64,000 bases of DNA from Ruminococcus sp. (GTDB taxonomy: Bacteria > Bacillota > Clostridia > Oscillospirales > Ruminococcaceae): assembly GCA_016288815.1 (NCBI GenBank), contig JAEELF010000001.1:16320-80319 (forward strand), written 5' to 3'. The position numbers and the translations under genes are program-made. Within the stretch, counting starts at the first letter, position 1. Each line of letters opens with the position of its first letter. Shown here piece after piece: positions 7,050 to 15,818 of this stretch. The notes under the pieces are model-generated. The model was not told the DNA's origin. It did no database searches and worked only from the letters and a program-made list of their open reading frames with translations.

Positions 7050-9290
7050 ATGCCAAGGAAAAAGGAACCCGAAAAGAAAAAGCCGGCGTTCAGGCACGAG
7101 GCTTACATCGAGGGCTCGGGAAGCGTCGTTAACGAGCAGATAGCCGACGTCCTCAAGAACAACTATATGCCCTACGCGATGAGTGTCATCGTGTCGCGTG
7201 CGCTGCCGGAGATAGACGGCTTCAAGCCCTCGCACCGCAAGCTGCTGTACATGATGTACAGAAGGGGACTGCTCTCCCTGGACAAGGAGCGCTCGAAGTC
7301 CGCTAACGTAGTCGGCGAGACCATGAAGCTCAACCCGCACGGCGATCAGGCGATATACGAGACCCTCGTCCGCATGACCCGCGGCAACGAGGCGCTGCTG
7401 CACCCCTACATCGACTCCAAGGGCAACTTCGGCAAGCAGTATTCGAGCAAGATGCACTTCGCCGCGCCGCGATACACCGAGGTAAAGCTCGAGAAGATAT
7501 GCGGTGAGCTCTTCCGCGACATCGACAAGGAAACGGTCGATTTCGTCCCGAACTATGACAACACCATGCAGGAGCCCACGCTCCTTCCCGCGACCTTCCC
7601 TACGGTGCTCGTGAACTCGAACACAGGTATCGCGGTATCCATGGCGAGCAACGTCTGCCCGTTCAATCTCGAGGAGGTCTGCGAGACGACTATCGCCCTG
7701 ATGAAGAACCCTCAGCACGACATACTCAGCACGCTGAAGGGACCCGATTTCCCCGGCGGCGGGCTTATGCTCTACGACGAAGCCGAGCTGAACAAGGTCT
7801 ACGAGACTGGCCGCGGTAGCATAAGGGTGCGGGCGAAGTACAGCTACGATAAGGCTGCTAACTGCCTTGAGATAACGCAGATACCCTACACCACGACCGT
7901 CGAAGCGATAATCGACAAGATAATCGAGCTCGTAAAGGCGGGCAAGATACGCGAGATATCGTATATCCGCGACGAGACCGACATCGACGGTCTGAAGATA
8001 GCGATAGACCTCAAGCGCGGCATAGACCCCGACAAGCTCATGCAGAAGCTCTACAAGCTCACGCCCCTGCAGGACAGCTACCCCTGCAACTTCAATATCC
8101 TCATCGCCGGAACACCGAAAGTCATGGGCGTGCGCGAGATACTCATTGAGTGGACAGCCTTCCGCGAGGAGTGCATACAGCGCCGCACCTACTTCGACCT
8201 CCAGAAGAAGAAGGAGAAGCTCCACCTCCTCGAGGCTCTCTCGAAGATACTCCTTGACATCGACAAGGCAATAAAGATAATCCGCGAGACAGAGAACGAA
8301 GCGGACGTTGTCCCGAACCTCATGATAGGCTTCGGTATCGACGAGGTACAGGCGGAATACGTCGCTGAGATAAAGCTGCGCAACATCAACAAGCAGTACA
8401 TTCTCCGCCGTATCGAGGAAGTAGACCAGCTGAAAAAGGACATCGCCGAAATGGAGGAGATACTCCGCGACAAGAAGAAGATACGCAAGATCATCGTCAA
8501 TGAGCTCCGCGACGTTGTAAATAACTACGCCCAGCCCCGCCGCACGCTGTTCTACTACCAGTCCGACGTAGACGACGAGGAGGAGGTAGACGATACCCCC
8601 GATTATCCGGTAAATCTGTTCGTTTCGTCCAGCGGCTACTTCAAGAAGATCACCCCGCAGTCTCTCCGCATGAGCGGCGAGCAGAAGCTCAAGGAGGGCG
8701 ACTTCATCAGCCAGAGCTTTGAGGCGACGAACAAGACCGAGCTCGTGTTCTTCTCAGACAAGGCTCAGGCATACAAATCGAAGGCGAGCGCGTTCGACGA
8801 CACCAAGGCGAGCGTCATGGGCGACTATATCCCCGCGAAGCTCAGCTTCGACGACGGCGAGAACCTGAAAACTCTCGTTCCCACTACCGACTACAGCGGC
8901 TACATCGTGTTCTTCTTTGAGAACGGCAAGGCTGCAAAGGTTCCGATGAAGTCCTATGAGACCAAGACCAACCGCAAGAAGCTCGCAAACGCCTACTCCG
9001 ACAAGAGCCCGCTCGTTGCGGCGCTGTACGTCGGCGAGGACGCAGACATCCTCCTGCGTACGTCGAGCGGTCACGCACTGGTGTTCAATACCGGCATGAT
9101 ACTGCCGAAGGCTACCCGCGATTCGCAGGGCGTACAGGTCATAAATCTCCGCAAGAACGCTTTACTTGCTTCCGCAGAAATCATCGTTCCCGAGGAGAGC
9201 GCCGACCTCGAAAAGTACCGCGCTAAGTCAGTTCCCGCGGCAGGCAAGCCCGCGAAGGAGCTCGGCGACACCAACCAGCTGACATTATAA
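7050..9290 (+). CDS. type IIA DNA topoisomerase subunit A (ParC/GyrA-like)
   Basis: 746 residues. The breakage-reunion domain carries the catalytic tyrosine in AAPRYTE (Tyr142). The region matching the quinolone pocket reads NPHGDQAIYE: Gln100 stands where GyrA has Ser83 and Glu104 where GyrA has Asp87. A coiled-coil tower (about 370-480) is followed by a C-terminal beta-pinwheel with blades such as VNLFVSSSGYFKKI and YIVFFFENGKAAKV. The GyrA box (QRRGGRG) is not visible; the equivalent place reads ETKTNRKK, which favours a topoisomerase IV-like role. Start fixed by GAGGGAG upstream. Cotranscribed with subunit B and the zinc-ribbon gene. Confidence 0.9.
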   Translation: MPRKKEPEKKKPAFRHEAYIEGSGSVVNEQIADVLKNNYMPYAMSVIVSRALPEIDGFKPSHRKLLYMMYRRGLLSLDKERSKSANVVGETMKLNPHGDQAIYETLVRMTRGNEALLHPYIDSKGNFGKQYSSKMHFAAPRYTEVKLEKICGELFRDIDKETVDFVPNYDNTMQEPTLLPATFPTVLVNSNTGIAVSMASNVCPFNLEEVCETTIALMKNPQHDILSTLKGPDFPGGGLMLYDEAELNKVYETGRGSIRVRAKYSYDKAANCLEITQIPYTTTVEAIIDKIIELVKAGKIREISYIRDETDIDGLKIAIDLKRGIDPDKLMQKLYKLTPLQDSYPCNFNILIAGTPKVMGVREILIEWTAFREECIQRRTYFDLQKKKEKLHLLEALSKILLDIDKAIKIIRETENEADVVPNLMIGFGIDEVQAEYVAEIKLRNINKQYILRRIEEVDQLKKDIAEMEEILRDKKKIRKIIVNELRDVVNNYAQPRRTLFYYQSDVDDEEEVDDTPDYPVNLFVSSSGYFKKITPQSLRMSGEQKLKEGDFISQSFEATNKTELVFFSDKAQAYKSKASAFDDTKASVMGDYIPAKLSFDDGENLKTLVPTTDYSGYIVFFFENGKAAKVPMKSYETKTNRKKLANAYSDKSPLVAALYVGEDADILLRTSSGHALVFNTGMILPKATRDSQGVQVINLRKNALLASAEIIVPEESADLEKYRAKSVPAAGKPAKELGDTNQLTL

Positions 9291-9296
9291 AACACA

Positions 9297-9326
9297 AAAG
9301 ACCCACTCGCTGTGGGTCTTTTTCTT
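9297..9326. terminator. bidirectional terminator
   Basis: AAGACCCAC (9298-9306), loop TCGCT, GTGGGTCTT (9312-9320) followed by TTTTCTTT; A-rich on the other side, so it can also serve the convergent GH43 gene. Confidence 0.85.
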
Positions 9327-10804
9327 TATCTGTATTCAACTTTGAGATCAGTGAACTCCGCGGTGCAGCCATCCAGCTGTGCGAAAAGCCCTGTCATCAC
9401 GCCCGTGAAGCCACCCGCGACCTCGGATGAAAGATATCTCGTCTGCGCGGAGCCGAGCTGAGTCTGAGCATCCCCGTCACTGACTGAAAAACTGTAGCTG
9501 CAATTACTCATTTTAGCGGACAGCCTCGCCCTGCCGGAGCTGAGCTGAACGACGCACTGCTCGTGCCTGATGTCGCCGATATTCAGCTTCAGCACGCATT
9601 CAGCTCCCTCATCGGAGCGCCGTATCATGAGGTCATAGTGGTGGTTCTCGTCCATGAAGAACGTCAGCCCCGCCTCACCCTTGTCGATAGAAACGTCAAC
9701 GCTGACCTCGCCCGTGAAATCACGCTGCCGCAGAGCAATGAACGTCGGTGAAGTGATATCGCCGAGAGTCTTGTCACCAGCATGAAGGACAAATTTTTCC
9801 TCTGAAAGCTCATACCTGCTGTAGTCCGGGTGCCTCAGATAGCACCAGTCCACTCCGGGCACAGTGTCAGCGAACGTATAGACCTTCTTTTCCTCCTGCG
9901 AAAAGTCACCGCTTATCTCATACCGGAGCTCAGTAGTGCCGTTGTTCCCACAGGTGAACCACCCGTCCCCACTGAAATCCACAGGCGTCATGAACACCTC
10001 GCGCCCGAGGTGGTGGTACTGCATCCAGCGGTCGATCTGCCGGAATCCGAGGTGTATTACGAACCACTCCCCGGAAGCACTCTGCACGAGGTCGCCGTGA
10101 CCCACTCCCTGTATCATGAATCCGCCGAGGTTGCGGTTGGTTAGGACAGGATTCTGAGGGTAATTCACGAACGGTCCCCACAGGGAATCGCCCTTGCCGT
10201 AGACTATCATGTGCCCGTACTCGGTACCTCCCTCAGCCGCCATAATGTAGTACGAGCCGTCGATCTTGTAAAGGTGCGGAGATTCGAGAAAGCGCCCGCC
10301 GGCACCGTGCCATATCGCCTTGCTCGGGGAGAGCTTTTTGCCGGTTTTTATGTCTATCTCGCACTGCAGGATAGCGAGAGCACCATCCTTGTCAACGCCG
10401 TTGCTCATGAAATACGCATGACCGTCCTCGAAGTACAGTGAGGGGTCTATGCCGCCCTGATCGACGTATATCGGCTCGGACCACTCCCCATATATGTCAT
10501 CGGTCGTGATGTAGAAATTCTTTTCGACGGACGTGTTCGTCGTCACCATGTAGAACGTGCCTTCGTTGTAACGGATAGTTGCCGCATACACTCCAGCCGA
10601 GCTGCCCGCGCCTTCGAGCATGACCTGACTCTTTCGTGTAAGACAGTGACCTATCTGCTTCCAGTTCACGAGGTCGGAGCTTTCAAAGAGGGGAACTCCG
10701 GGGAAGTACTGGAACGAACTGCACACCATGTAGTATCTGCCGTCCGCACAGCAGACGCTCGGATCGGGGTAGAAGCCCTTCACCACAGGGTTAGTGTAAA
10801 TCAT
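9326..10804 (-). CDS. glycoside hydrolase family 43 (beta-xylosidase / arabinofuranosidase type)
   Basis: 492 residues without signal peptide, so cytoplasmic. The five-bladed propeller has the three GH43 acids: Asp14 in YPDPS (base), Asp120 in GIDPS (pKa modulator) and Glu174 in FLESPH (acid). A C-terminal beta-sandwich (about 310-492) with DFTGEVSVDVS and LTFFMDENHHYD resembles the concanavalin-like domain of xylosidases in this family. It should trim xylo- or arabinoxylo-oligosaccharides taken into the cell. GGAGG precedes the ATG; the promoter is consensus. The linkage specificity cannot be read from the sequence. Confidence 0.9.
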   Translation of the reverse strand: MIYTNPVVKGFYPDPSVCCADGRYYMVCSSFQYFPGVPLFESSDLVNWKQIGHCLTRKSQVMLEGAGSSAGVYAATIRYNEGTFYMVTTNTSVEKNFYITTDDIYGEWSEPIYVDQGGIDPSLYFEDGHAYFMSNGVDKDGALAILQCEIDIKTGKKLSPSKAIWHGAGGRFLESPHLYKIDGSYYIMAAEGGTEYGHMIVYGKGDSLWGPFVNYPQNPVLTNRNLGGFMIQGVGHGDLVQSASGEWFVIHLGFRQIDRWMQYHHLGREVFMTPVDFSGDGWFTCGNNGTTELRYEISGDFSQEEKKVYTFADTVPGVDWCYLRHPDYSRYELSEEKFVLHAGDKTLGDITSPTFIALRQRDFTGEVSVDVSIDKGEAGLTFFMDENHHYDLMIRRSDEGAECVLKLNIGDIRHEQCVVQLSSGRARLSAKMSNCSYSFSVSDGDAQTQLGSAQTRYLSSEVAGGFTGVMTGLFAQLDGCTAEFTDLKVEYR

Positions 10805-10854
10805 ATTTTACCTCCAGATGCGTGTAATGCCGCCACGCATATTTTTACACAGAA

Positions 10855-10883
10855 ATTATAGTATAACTTTCCTGTTTTGTCAA
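10855..10883 (-). promoter_or_regulatory. consensus promoter of the GH43 gene
   Basis: Minus-strand TTGACA (10878-10883), 17-bp spacer, TATAAT (10855-10860). No obvious operator repeat beside it. Confidence 0.88.
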
Positions 10884-10914
10884 TGGATTATCCGGACAAC
10901 CATCCGAAGAAATA

Positions 10915-10945
10915 AGACAAAAAAACCGGGAGCTTAAACTCCCGG
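10915..10945 (-). terminator. terminator of uppP
   Basis: CCGGGAG (10926-10932), 6-base loop, CTCCCGG (10939-10945); on the minus strand a run of T residues follows. Confidence 0.85.
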
Positions 10946-10952
10946 GCAAGTA

Positions 10953-11804
10953 TTACCTTAGAAGCGAGAAATACGCGATGACCAGCGCACCAAGTATGAT
11001 ACGGTACCAGCCGAACACCTTGAAATCGTGCTTCTTGATGTAGTCCATGAGGAACTTGATGACGAATATCGAAACGGCGAACGCGACTATCATTCCGGTC
11101 GCGAGAATGCCTATCTGCATGGACGAGAATCCGCCGTCGTACTTGACGAGCTTCAGCAGACTTGCCCCGAACATTACGGGTATCGCGAGGTAGAATGTGA
11201 ACTCAGCGGCAACGGTACGCGAGATACCGATGAGCAGCGCACCCACTATAGTAGCACCGGAGCGCGATGTTCCGGGGAATATCGCGGCGATTAGCTGGAA
11301 CATACCGATTATCAGCGCCGCCTTGTAGGTCAGTTCATCAATCGTATTGACCTTGGGCTTTCTGTCTTTGTTCCAGTTCTCGACGATGATGAACGCGATA
11401 CCGAATACGATGAGCGCTATCGCTACAGTCCACGGATTGTAGAAATGCTCATCTACCCAGTCGTCGAGCAGGAAACCGATGACCGCAGCAGGTATGCACG
11501 CCACGAGCACCTTGAACCACATCTGGAAGATGTCGGTCTTTATGTACGCGCCGAAGCCTTCGTTTTTGAGCGGGTGGGGATTGTTCTTTTTACCGAAGGG
11601 CCAGAGCTTGCTCCAGAAGATAACGACAACAGCCATTATCGCGCCGAGCTGAATGACAACATCGAACATCTCCTTGAAGTCCTCGGACTCTTTCAGCTTG
11701 AGGAACTCGTCAACGAGGATGAGGTGTCCGGTGCTGCTTATCGGCAGCCATTCGGTGATGCCCTCTACGATGCCGAGGACGACGGCTTTAAGTATTTCTA
11801 TCAT
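10953..11804 (-). CDS. uppP: undecaprenyl-diphosphatase (BacA/UppP)
   Basis: 283-residue polytopic membrane protein that recycles undecaprenyl pyrophosphate to the monophosphate lipid carrier for cell-wall synthesis; also gives bacitracin tolerance. Signature segments are EGITEWLPISSTGHL near the N-terminus and PGTSRSGATI in the middle, both conserved active-site motifs. The ATG before IEILKAVVLG is chosen because AAAGGA precedes it; a frame open 15 codons earlier overlaps the promoter. Its -35 box lies over the stop codon of the regulator gene upstream on the same strand, so it has its own promoter. Confidence 0.95.
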   Translation of the reverse strand: MIEILKAVVLGIVEGITEWLPISSTGHLILVDEFLKLKESEDFKEMFDVVIQLGAIMAVVVIFWSKLWPFGKKNNPHPLKNEGFGAYIKTDIFQMWFKVLVACIPAAVIGFLLDDWVDEHFYNPWTVAIALIVFGIAFIIVENWNKDRKPKVNTIDELTYKAALIIGMFQLIAAIFPGTSRSGATIVGALLIGISRTVAAEFTFYLAIPVMFGASLLKLVKYDGGFSSMQIGILATGMIVAFAVSIFVIKFLMDYIKKHDFKVFGWYRIILGALVIAYFSLLR

Positions 11805-11839
11805 GTCTATGTATCCTTTCCTGACAGTGTCACTTATAT

Positions 11840-11868
11840 ATAATACCACATCGCACGGGATATGTCAA
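11840..11868 (-). promoter_or_regulatory. promoter of uppP
   Basis: Minus-strand TTGACA (11863-11868), 17-bp spacer ending in TGG, TATTAT (11840-11845). Confidence 0.8.
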
Positions 11869-12533
11869 ATCTCGTCCTCATCGCGCCTGATGAGCCTGAA
11901 TTTCCGTTTGGACATCGTGAGCAGGCCCTCACTTTTCAGCTTAGTCATCTCCCTTTGCAGAGCGCTCCTGTTGACGCAGAGATAGTCCGACAGAGCGGTC
12001 GTGGAGAATGGTATCTGCGGAACCTGACCGTTCGGGGTCTTGTCCTCGAATATTTTGAGGCAGCTCAGCAGCTTGTCTCCGATAGACCGCTGACTCAGTA
12101 CCTCTATCCGCTCGCTCAGGGAAATAGCCTTCTCGGACATAAGCATGAGCAGGTTTTCGACTACCCGCGAATGGCACTGACAGGCGTTCTCGCATCTCTT
12201 GGTGATCTCGGACTGGTGCATGAACATTATCTCGCAGTCGGACTCTGCAACGATCTCGATACTGTTCCGCTGCGCACCGGAGAAGGTGAAATATTCCCCG
12301 AAAATGCTCTGTTCACCAAGAGCCTCGATTATCGTCCTCACGCCGTTGATGTCGTACCTGACCATAACAGCGTTCCCGGACAGCATTATGCCTATCTTGT
12401 CGCTCGGCTCGCAGAAATCAGCGATGATACTCCCCGCCGTGAATTTCCTTATCTCCGGCTTGAAGCACGACATCATACGCCTGCACTCCTCACGGCTGAC
12501 GCCTCTGAAGAGGACGTTTTCCTCCGGCAGCAT
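11865..12533 (-). CDS. Crp/Fnr-family transcription regulator
   Basis: 222 residues: cyclic-nucleotide-binding-like beta-roll (about 20-120, with GEQSIFGEYFTFSG), long dimer helix, then a winged helix-turn-helix (STTALSDYLCVNRSALQREM). Two Cys residues (CENACQC) lie in the dimer helix region; a redox or metal role is possible but unproven, and the N-terminal Cys cluster of Fnr is missing. The nucleotide contacts of true CRP are not obvious. The ATG has GGGAG 8 bases before it; a GTG three codons earlier overlaps that site. It reads away from a 14-bp palindrome it may bind itself. Target pathway unknown. Confidence 0.85.
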   Translation of the reverse strand: MLPEENVLFRGVSREECRRMMSCFKPEIRKFTAGSIIADFCEPSDKIGIMLSGNAVMVRYDINGVRTIIEALGEQSIFGEYFTFSGAQRNSIEIVAESDCEIMFMHQSEITKRCENACQCHSRVVENLLMLMSEKAISLSERIEVLSQRSIGDKLLSCLKIFEDKTPNGQVPQIPFSTTALSDYLCVNRSALQREMTKLKSEGLLTMSKRKFRLIRRDEDEI

Positions 12534-12548
12534 AAAAATCACTCCCTT

Positions 12549-12590
12549 GTTGCAATTGCAACAGACTTTTCCATATGACTATGATACAAT
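12549..12590. promoter_or_regulatory. 14-bp palindrome over the divergent promoter region
   Basis: GTTGCAATTGCAAC (12549-12562) is a perfect palindrome just above the Crp/Fnr ribosome site. For the opposite gene, TTGCAA (12556-12561) and TATGAT (12580-12585) with an 18-bp spacer form a promoter whose -35 lies in the palindrome. The half site TTGCAA is the right size for a Crp/Fnr-type dimer. Confidence 0.6.
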
Positions 12591-12635
12591 AATTACAGAC
12601 GAAAGTCAATAGATAAATAACAGGAGGTAATAGAA

Positions 12636-12899
12636 ATGAAGATAAACGTTATAGGCGAGAGCCTTTCACAGCAGGAGATAGATGCATATATCGCCTACGG
12701 ACGCAGAAAATACAAGGGCAGGGAGATCGAGGAGATGACTGTAAAGACCGACGGTGACTACGCCGACCTTCAGTTCCGCTTCGCAGATGTCCCGTTCGAC
12801 CGTATCCGCAGGATAACCGGCTATCTCGTCGGCACCCTCGACCGCTTCAACAATGGCAAGCGCGCAGAGGAGCACGACCGCGTAAAGCACTCGGTATGA
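12636..12899 (+). CDS. small protein with an NrdD-tail-like C-terminus
   Basis: 87 residues. The C-terminal third reads RITGYLVGTLDRFNNGKR followed by AEEHDRVKH, which resembles the conserved stretch near the C-terminus of anaerobic ribonucleotide reductases (GYL, RFNxGK, RVKH). No glycyl-radical site, zinc cysteines or catalytic barrel are present, so it is not an enzyme. The first ~55 residues (MKINVIGESLSQQEIDAYI) form a small alpha/beta unit. AGGAGG precedes the ATG. It is divergent from the Crp/Fnr gene and may be under its control; a role tied to nucleotide metabolism or redox is a guess. Confidence 0.7.
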   Translation: MKINVIGESLSQQEIDAYIAYGRRKYKGREIEEMTVKTDGDYADLQFRFADVPFDRIRRITGYLVGTLDRFNNGKRAEEHDRVKHSV

Positions 12900-12913
12900 A
12901 CAATTAGCTCGGG

Positions 12914-12952
12914 AAAGACTGGCGAAAGCACAATTTCGCCGGTCTTTTTTAT
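12914..12952 (+). terminator. terminator after the small NrdD-tail-like gene
   Basis: AAAGACTGGCGAAA (12914-12927), loop GCACAA, TTTCGCCGGTCTTT (12934-12947), then TTT; one T-G wobble. Confidence 0.88.
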
Positions 12953-12979
12953 TTTACAGATAAAAATGCACGATACCAC

Positions 12980-13008
12980 TTGAAATTTTTGTTGGATTTT
13001 GATATAAT
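12980..13008 (+). promoter_or_regulatory. promoter of the GH3 gene
   Basis: TTGAAA (12980-12985), 17-bp spacer, TATAAT (13003-13008). Confidence 0.8.
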
Positions 13009-13041
13009 ACTAATATATCACCTACGAAATGAGGTAAAACT

Positions 13042-15807
13042 ATGAACAGAATTCTCGACTGGAACAAATATCTCGAAATTGCTGCAAAGACTGTCTCCGA
13101 GGGTATCGTCATGCTGAAGAACCGTGACCGCGCCCTACCTCTCAGAAAAGACGACGTTGTGTCTGTGTTCGGGCGTATACAGCTCGATTACTATAAGAGC
13201 GGAACTGGCTCGGGCGGTATGGTGAATGTATCCAAGGTGACTGGCATAGTTGACGGGCTCCTCAAGGCCGGAGTGAAGCTCAACGAGGAGCTACTTGGCA
13301 TATACAGGAAGTGGACGGAGGAGAACCCATTCGACCTCGGAGGAGGCTGGGGCGGCGAGCCGTGGTCTCAGGCAGAAATGCCCCTCGACGGCGAAACAGT
13401 AAGCAGGGCTGCAAAGTCGAGCACCTGCGCGGTAGTTATCATCGGCAGGACAGCCGGCGAGGAAAACGAGAACAAGGAGGAGCCCGGCTCCTACCTCCTG
13501 ACCGACGCCGAAAAGGATATGATGAAAAAGGTCACATCAGCGTTTGACCGCGTCATCGTGCTGCTGAACGTCGGAAACCTCATAGACCTCGGCTTCATCG
13601 AGAGCTGCGACCCAGCCGCGATACTTTATATCTGGCAGGGAGGAATGACTGGTGGAACAGGCACAGCTGACGTCCTCACGGGCAGGATCAGCCCCTCGGG
13701 AAAGCTCCCGGACACCGTCGCTTACAGCATTGCGGACTATCCCTCCGCGCCGTATTTCGGCGACAGAGAGCGCAATTTCTACTGCGAGGACATCTACGTC
13801 GGCTACCGCTGGTTCGAGACCTTCGCCCGCGACAAGGTCCGCTACCCCTTCGGCTTCGGGCTTTCCTACACGACCTTTGACGTCCGGATACTTTCTGCGC
13901 ATGAGAAATCCGGTACGCTGACCGTTAGGGTCATCGTCGAGAACACTGGCAGCATGAGCGGCAAGGAGGTCGTCCAGCTATACTGCGAAGCTCCGCAGGG
14001 CAGGCTCGGCAAGCCGCTTCGCGCGCTCTGTGCTTTCGCCAAAACAAGGGAGATCGCGCCCGGCGAGTCTCAGGATACCGAGTTCACAGTGAAGCTTTCC
14101 GACCTCGCTTCCTACGACGATTCCGGTGCGACCGGACATCGTTTCTGCTATGTCCTCGAGGAAGGAGAATACAACTTCTACGCCGGTACAGACGTCCGCT
14201 CCGCAAGACCAATCTACACGGTCACAGTACCCGAAACGACGGTCGTCCGCCGCTGTGTTCAGGCAATGGCACCGGTATTGCCGTTTAGGCGCCTTAGACC
14301 TGTTCCCGCAGGCAACAGCTATGTCCCCGTTGAGGAGGACGTCCCGCTGAATGAGGTCGATGAAGCAGCCCGCCGCATTGGAATGCTTCCGCCCGATATC
14401 CCGCAGACCGGCGACCTCGGCATAAAGCTCGCGGACGTCCTTTCGGGTAAGAACGCGATGAACGACTTCATCGCGCAGCTCTCCGACTACGACCTGACCT
14501 GCATCGTCCGCGGCGAGGGAATGGGCAGCCCGAAGGTCACACCCGGAACGGCTTCTGCTTTCGGCGGAGTGACTGACAGCCTTGTTTCATTCGGAATCCC
14601 TGCGGGCTGCTGCGACGACGGTCCCTCCGGAATGCGCCTTGATACCGGCACAAAGGCGTTCAGCCTGCCTAACGGCACACTCATCGCCTCCACCTTCAAC
14701 ATCGAGCTCGTGACCGAGCTTTACGAGTACATGGGGCTCGAAATGACGGCAAACAAGGTCGAATGTCTGCTCGGTCCCGGCATGAATATACACAGGCACC
14801 CGCTCAACGGTCGCAATTTCGAGTATTTCTCTGAGGATCCATACCTCACGGGAACTATCGCCGCAGCAGAGCTGAGAGGTCTTCACAGCGCTGGTGTTAC
14901 GGGAACTGTCAAGCATTTCAGCGCCAATAATCAGGAGACCTGCCGCCACACGCTCGACGCCGCAGTCTCTGAGCGTGCGCTCCGCGAGATCTACCTGAAG
15001 GGCTACGAGATAGCCGTCAGGGAGGGCGGTGCAGACTCAGTGATGACCACCTACGGCTCTGTCAACGGCTTATGGACCGCCGGATACTTCGACCAGAATA
15101 CGGTCATTCTGCGAGATGAATGGGGGTTTGACGGCTTTGTCATGACGGACTGGTGGGCGGACATAAACACCCGCACGACACCTCCCGGCAGGACTGACCT
15201 TGCGGCAATGGTGCGCGCTCAGACGGACGTTTACATGGTGTGCGCTGACAGCGGTAACAATGACGACAACTTAGCCGCCTCGCTCGCTGACGGTACACTC
15301 ACCCGCGGCGAATTGCAGCGCAGCGCAGCGAATATCTGTCGCTTCCTCATGCACACTAACGCCATGAAGCGTCTGCTTGGCTCAGCCGACACAATCGAGG
15401 TGATAAACCGCCCCGACGAAGGCTCCGGTTCTGACGAGCCTGTCGAGTACCATGAGGTAAAGAAATCGTTTACCCTCGACCTCACCCGGGTAAAGGCGGA
15501 AAAAGGCGGAAGCTACAGCTTCGGGCTCATCATCTCCGAGCAGAACTGGTTCCGGATCACGATCACGGCTTCCTCGAAGCAGAGCGAGCTCGCGCAGCTG
15601 CCGGTCACGATATACGTCACGGGCATACCGTTCGGTACATTGACCTTCAGCGGGACCGGCGGACAGACAGTCTCCCGCAGCGTCGATATCCCGATGTATT
15701 CGCGGTTCTGTGCTGTGAGACTTTACTTTGCCCAGAGCGGGCTCGACCTTGAGAGTATAACATTCGAGAACATCGGCAGAGCAGCCGATGCAGCAGAACT
15801 GAGTTGA
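13042..15807 (+). CDS. glycoside hydrolase family 3 with permuted domain order
   Basis: 921 residues, no signal peptide. The domain that normally comes second in GH3 is first (about 1-250: EGIVMLKNRDRALPL, then TGGTGTADVLTG), next a fibronectin III-like domain (about 265-400), then the catalytic TIM barrel (about 480-800) with the nucleophile Asp703 in GFVMTDWW. A further beta domain follows (about 800-921). This swapped order is known in beta-glucosidases of Ruminococcus and Butyrivibrio. It should remove terminal beta-linked glucose or xylose from imported oligosaccharides, in line with the nearby GH43. GAGGT precedes the ATG. The ArsC-like gene follows 11 bp later. Confidence 0.9.
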   Translation: MNRILDWNKYLEIAAKTVSEGIVMLKNRDRALPLRKDDVVSVFGRIQLDYYKSGTGSGGMVNVSKVTGIVDGLLKAGVKLNEELLGIYRKWTEENPFDLGGGWGGEPWSQAEMPLDGETVSRAAKSSTCAVVIIGRTAGEENENKEEPGSYLLTDAEKDMMKKVTSAFDRVIVLLNVGNLIDLGFIESCDPAAILYIWQGGMTGGTGTADVLTGRISPSGKLPDTVAYSIADYPSAPYFGDRERNFYCEDIYVGYRWFETFARDKVRYPFGFGLSYTTFDVRILSAHEKSGTLTVRVIVENTGSMSGKEVVQLYCEAPQGRLGKPLRALCAFAKTREIAPGESQDTEFTVKLSDLASYDDSGATGHRFCYVLEEGEYNFYAGTDVRSARPIYTVTVPETTVVRRCVQAMAPVLPFRRLRPVPAGNSYVPVEEDVPLNEVDEAARRIGMLPPDIPQTGDLGIKLADVLSGKNAMNDFIAQLSDYDLTCIVRGEGMGSPKVTPGTASAFGGVTDSLVSFGIPAGCCDDGPSGMRLDTGTKAFSLPNGTLIASTFNIELVTELYEYMGLEMTANKVECLLGPGMNIHRHPLNGRNFEYFSEDPYLTGTIAAAELRGLHSAGVTGTVKHFSANNQETCRHTLDAAVSERALREIYLKGYEIAVREGGADSVMTTYGSVNGLWTAGYFDQNTVILRDEWGFDGFVMTDWWADINTRTTPPGRTDLAAMVRAQTDVYMVCADSGNNDDNLAASLADGTLTRGELQRSAANICRFLMHTNAMKRLLGSADTIEVINRPDEGSGSDEPVEYHEVKKSFTLDLTRVKAEKGGSYSFGLIISEQNWFRITITASSKQSELAQLPVTIYVTGIPFGTLTFSGTGGQTVSRSVDIPMYSRFCAVRLYFAQSGLDLESITFENIGRAADAAELS

Positions 15808-15818
15808 CGGAGGCAGCA

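Noticed and set aside
6891..8225. 444-codon minus-strand frame opposite the topoisomerase A gene
   Set aside because: Same kind of shadow; the plus-strand gene has clear motifs and its ribosome site, the minus frame has neither.
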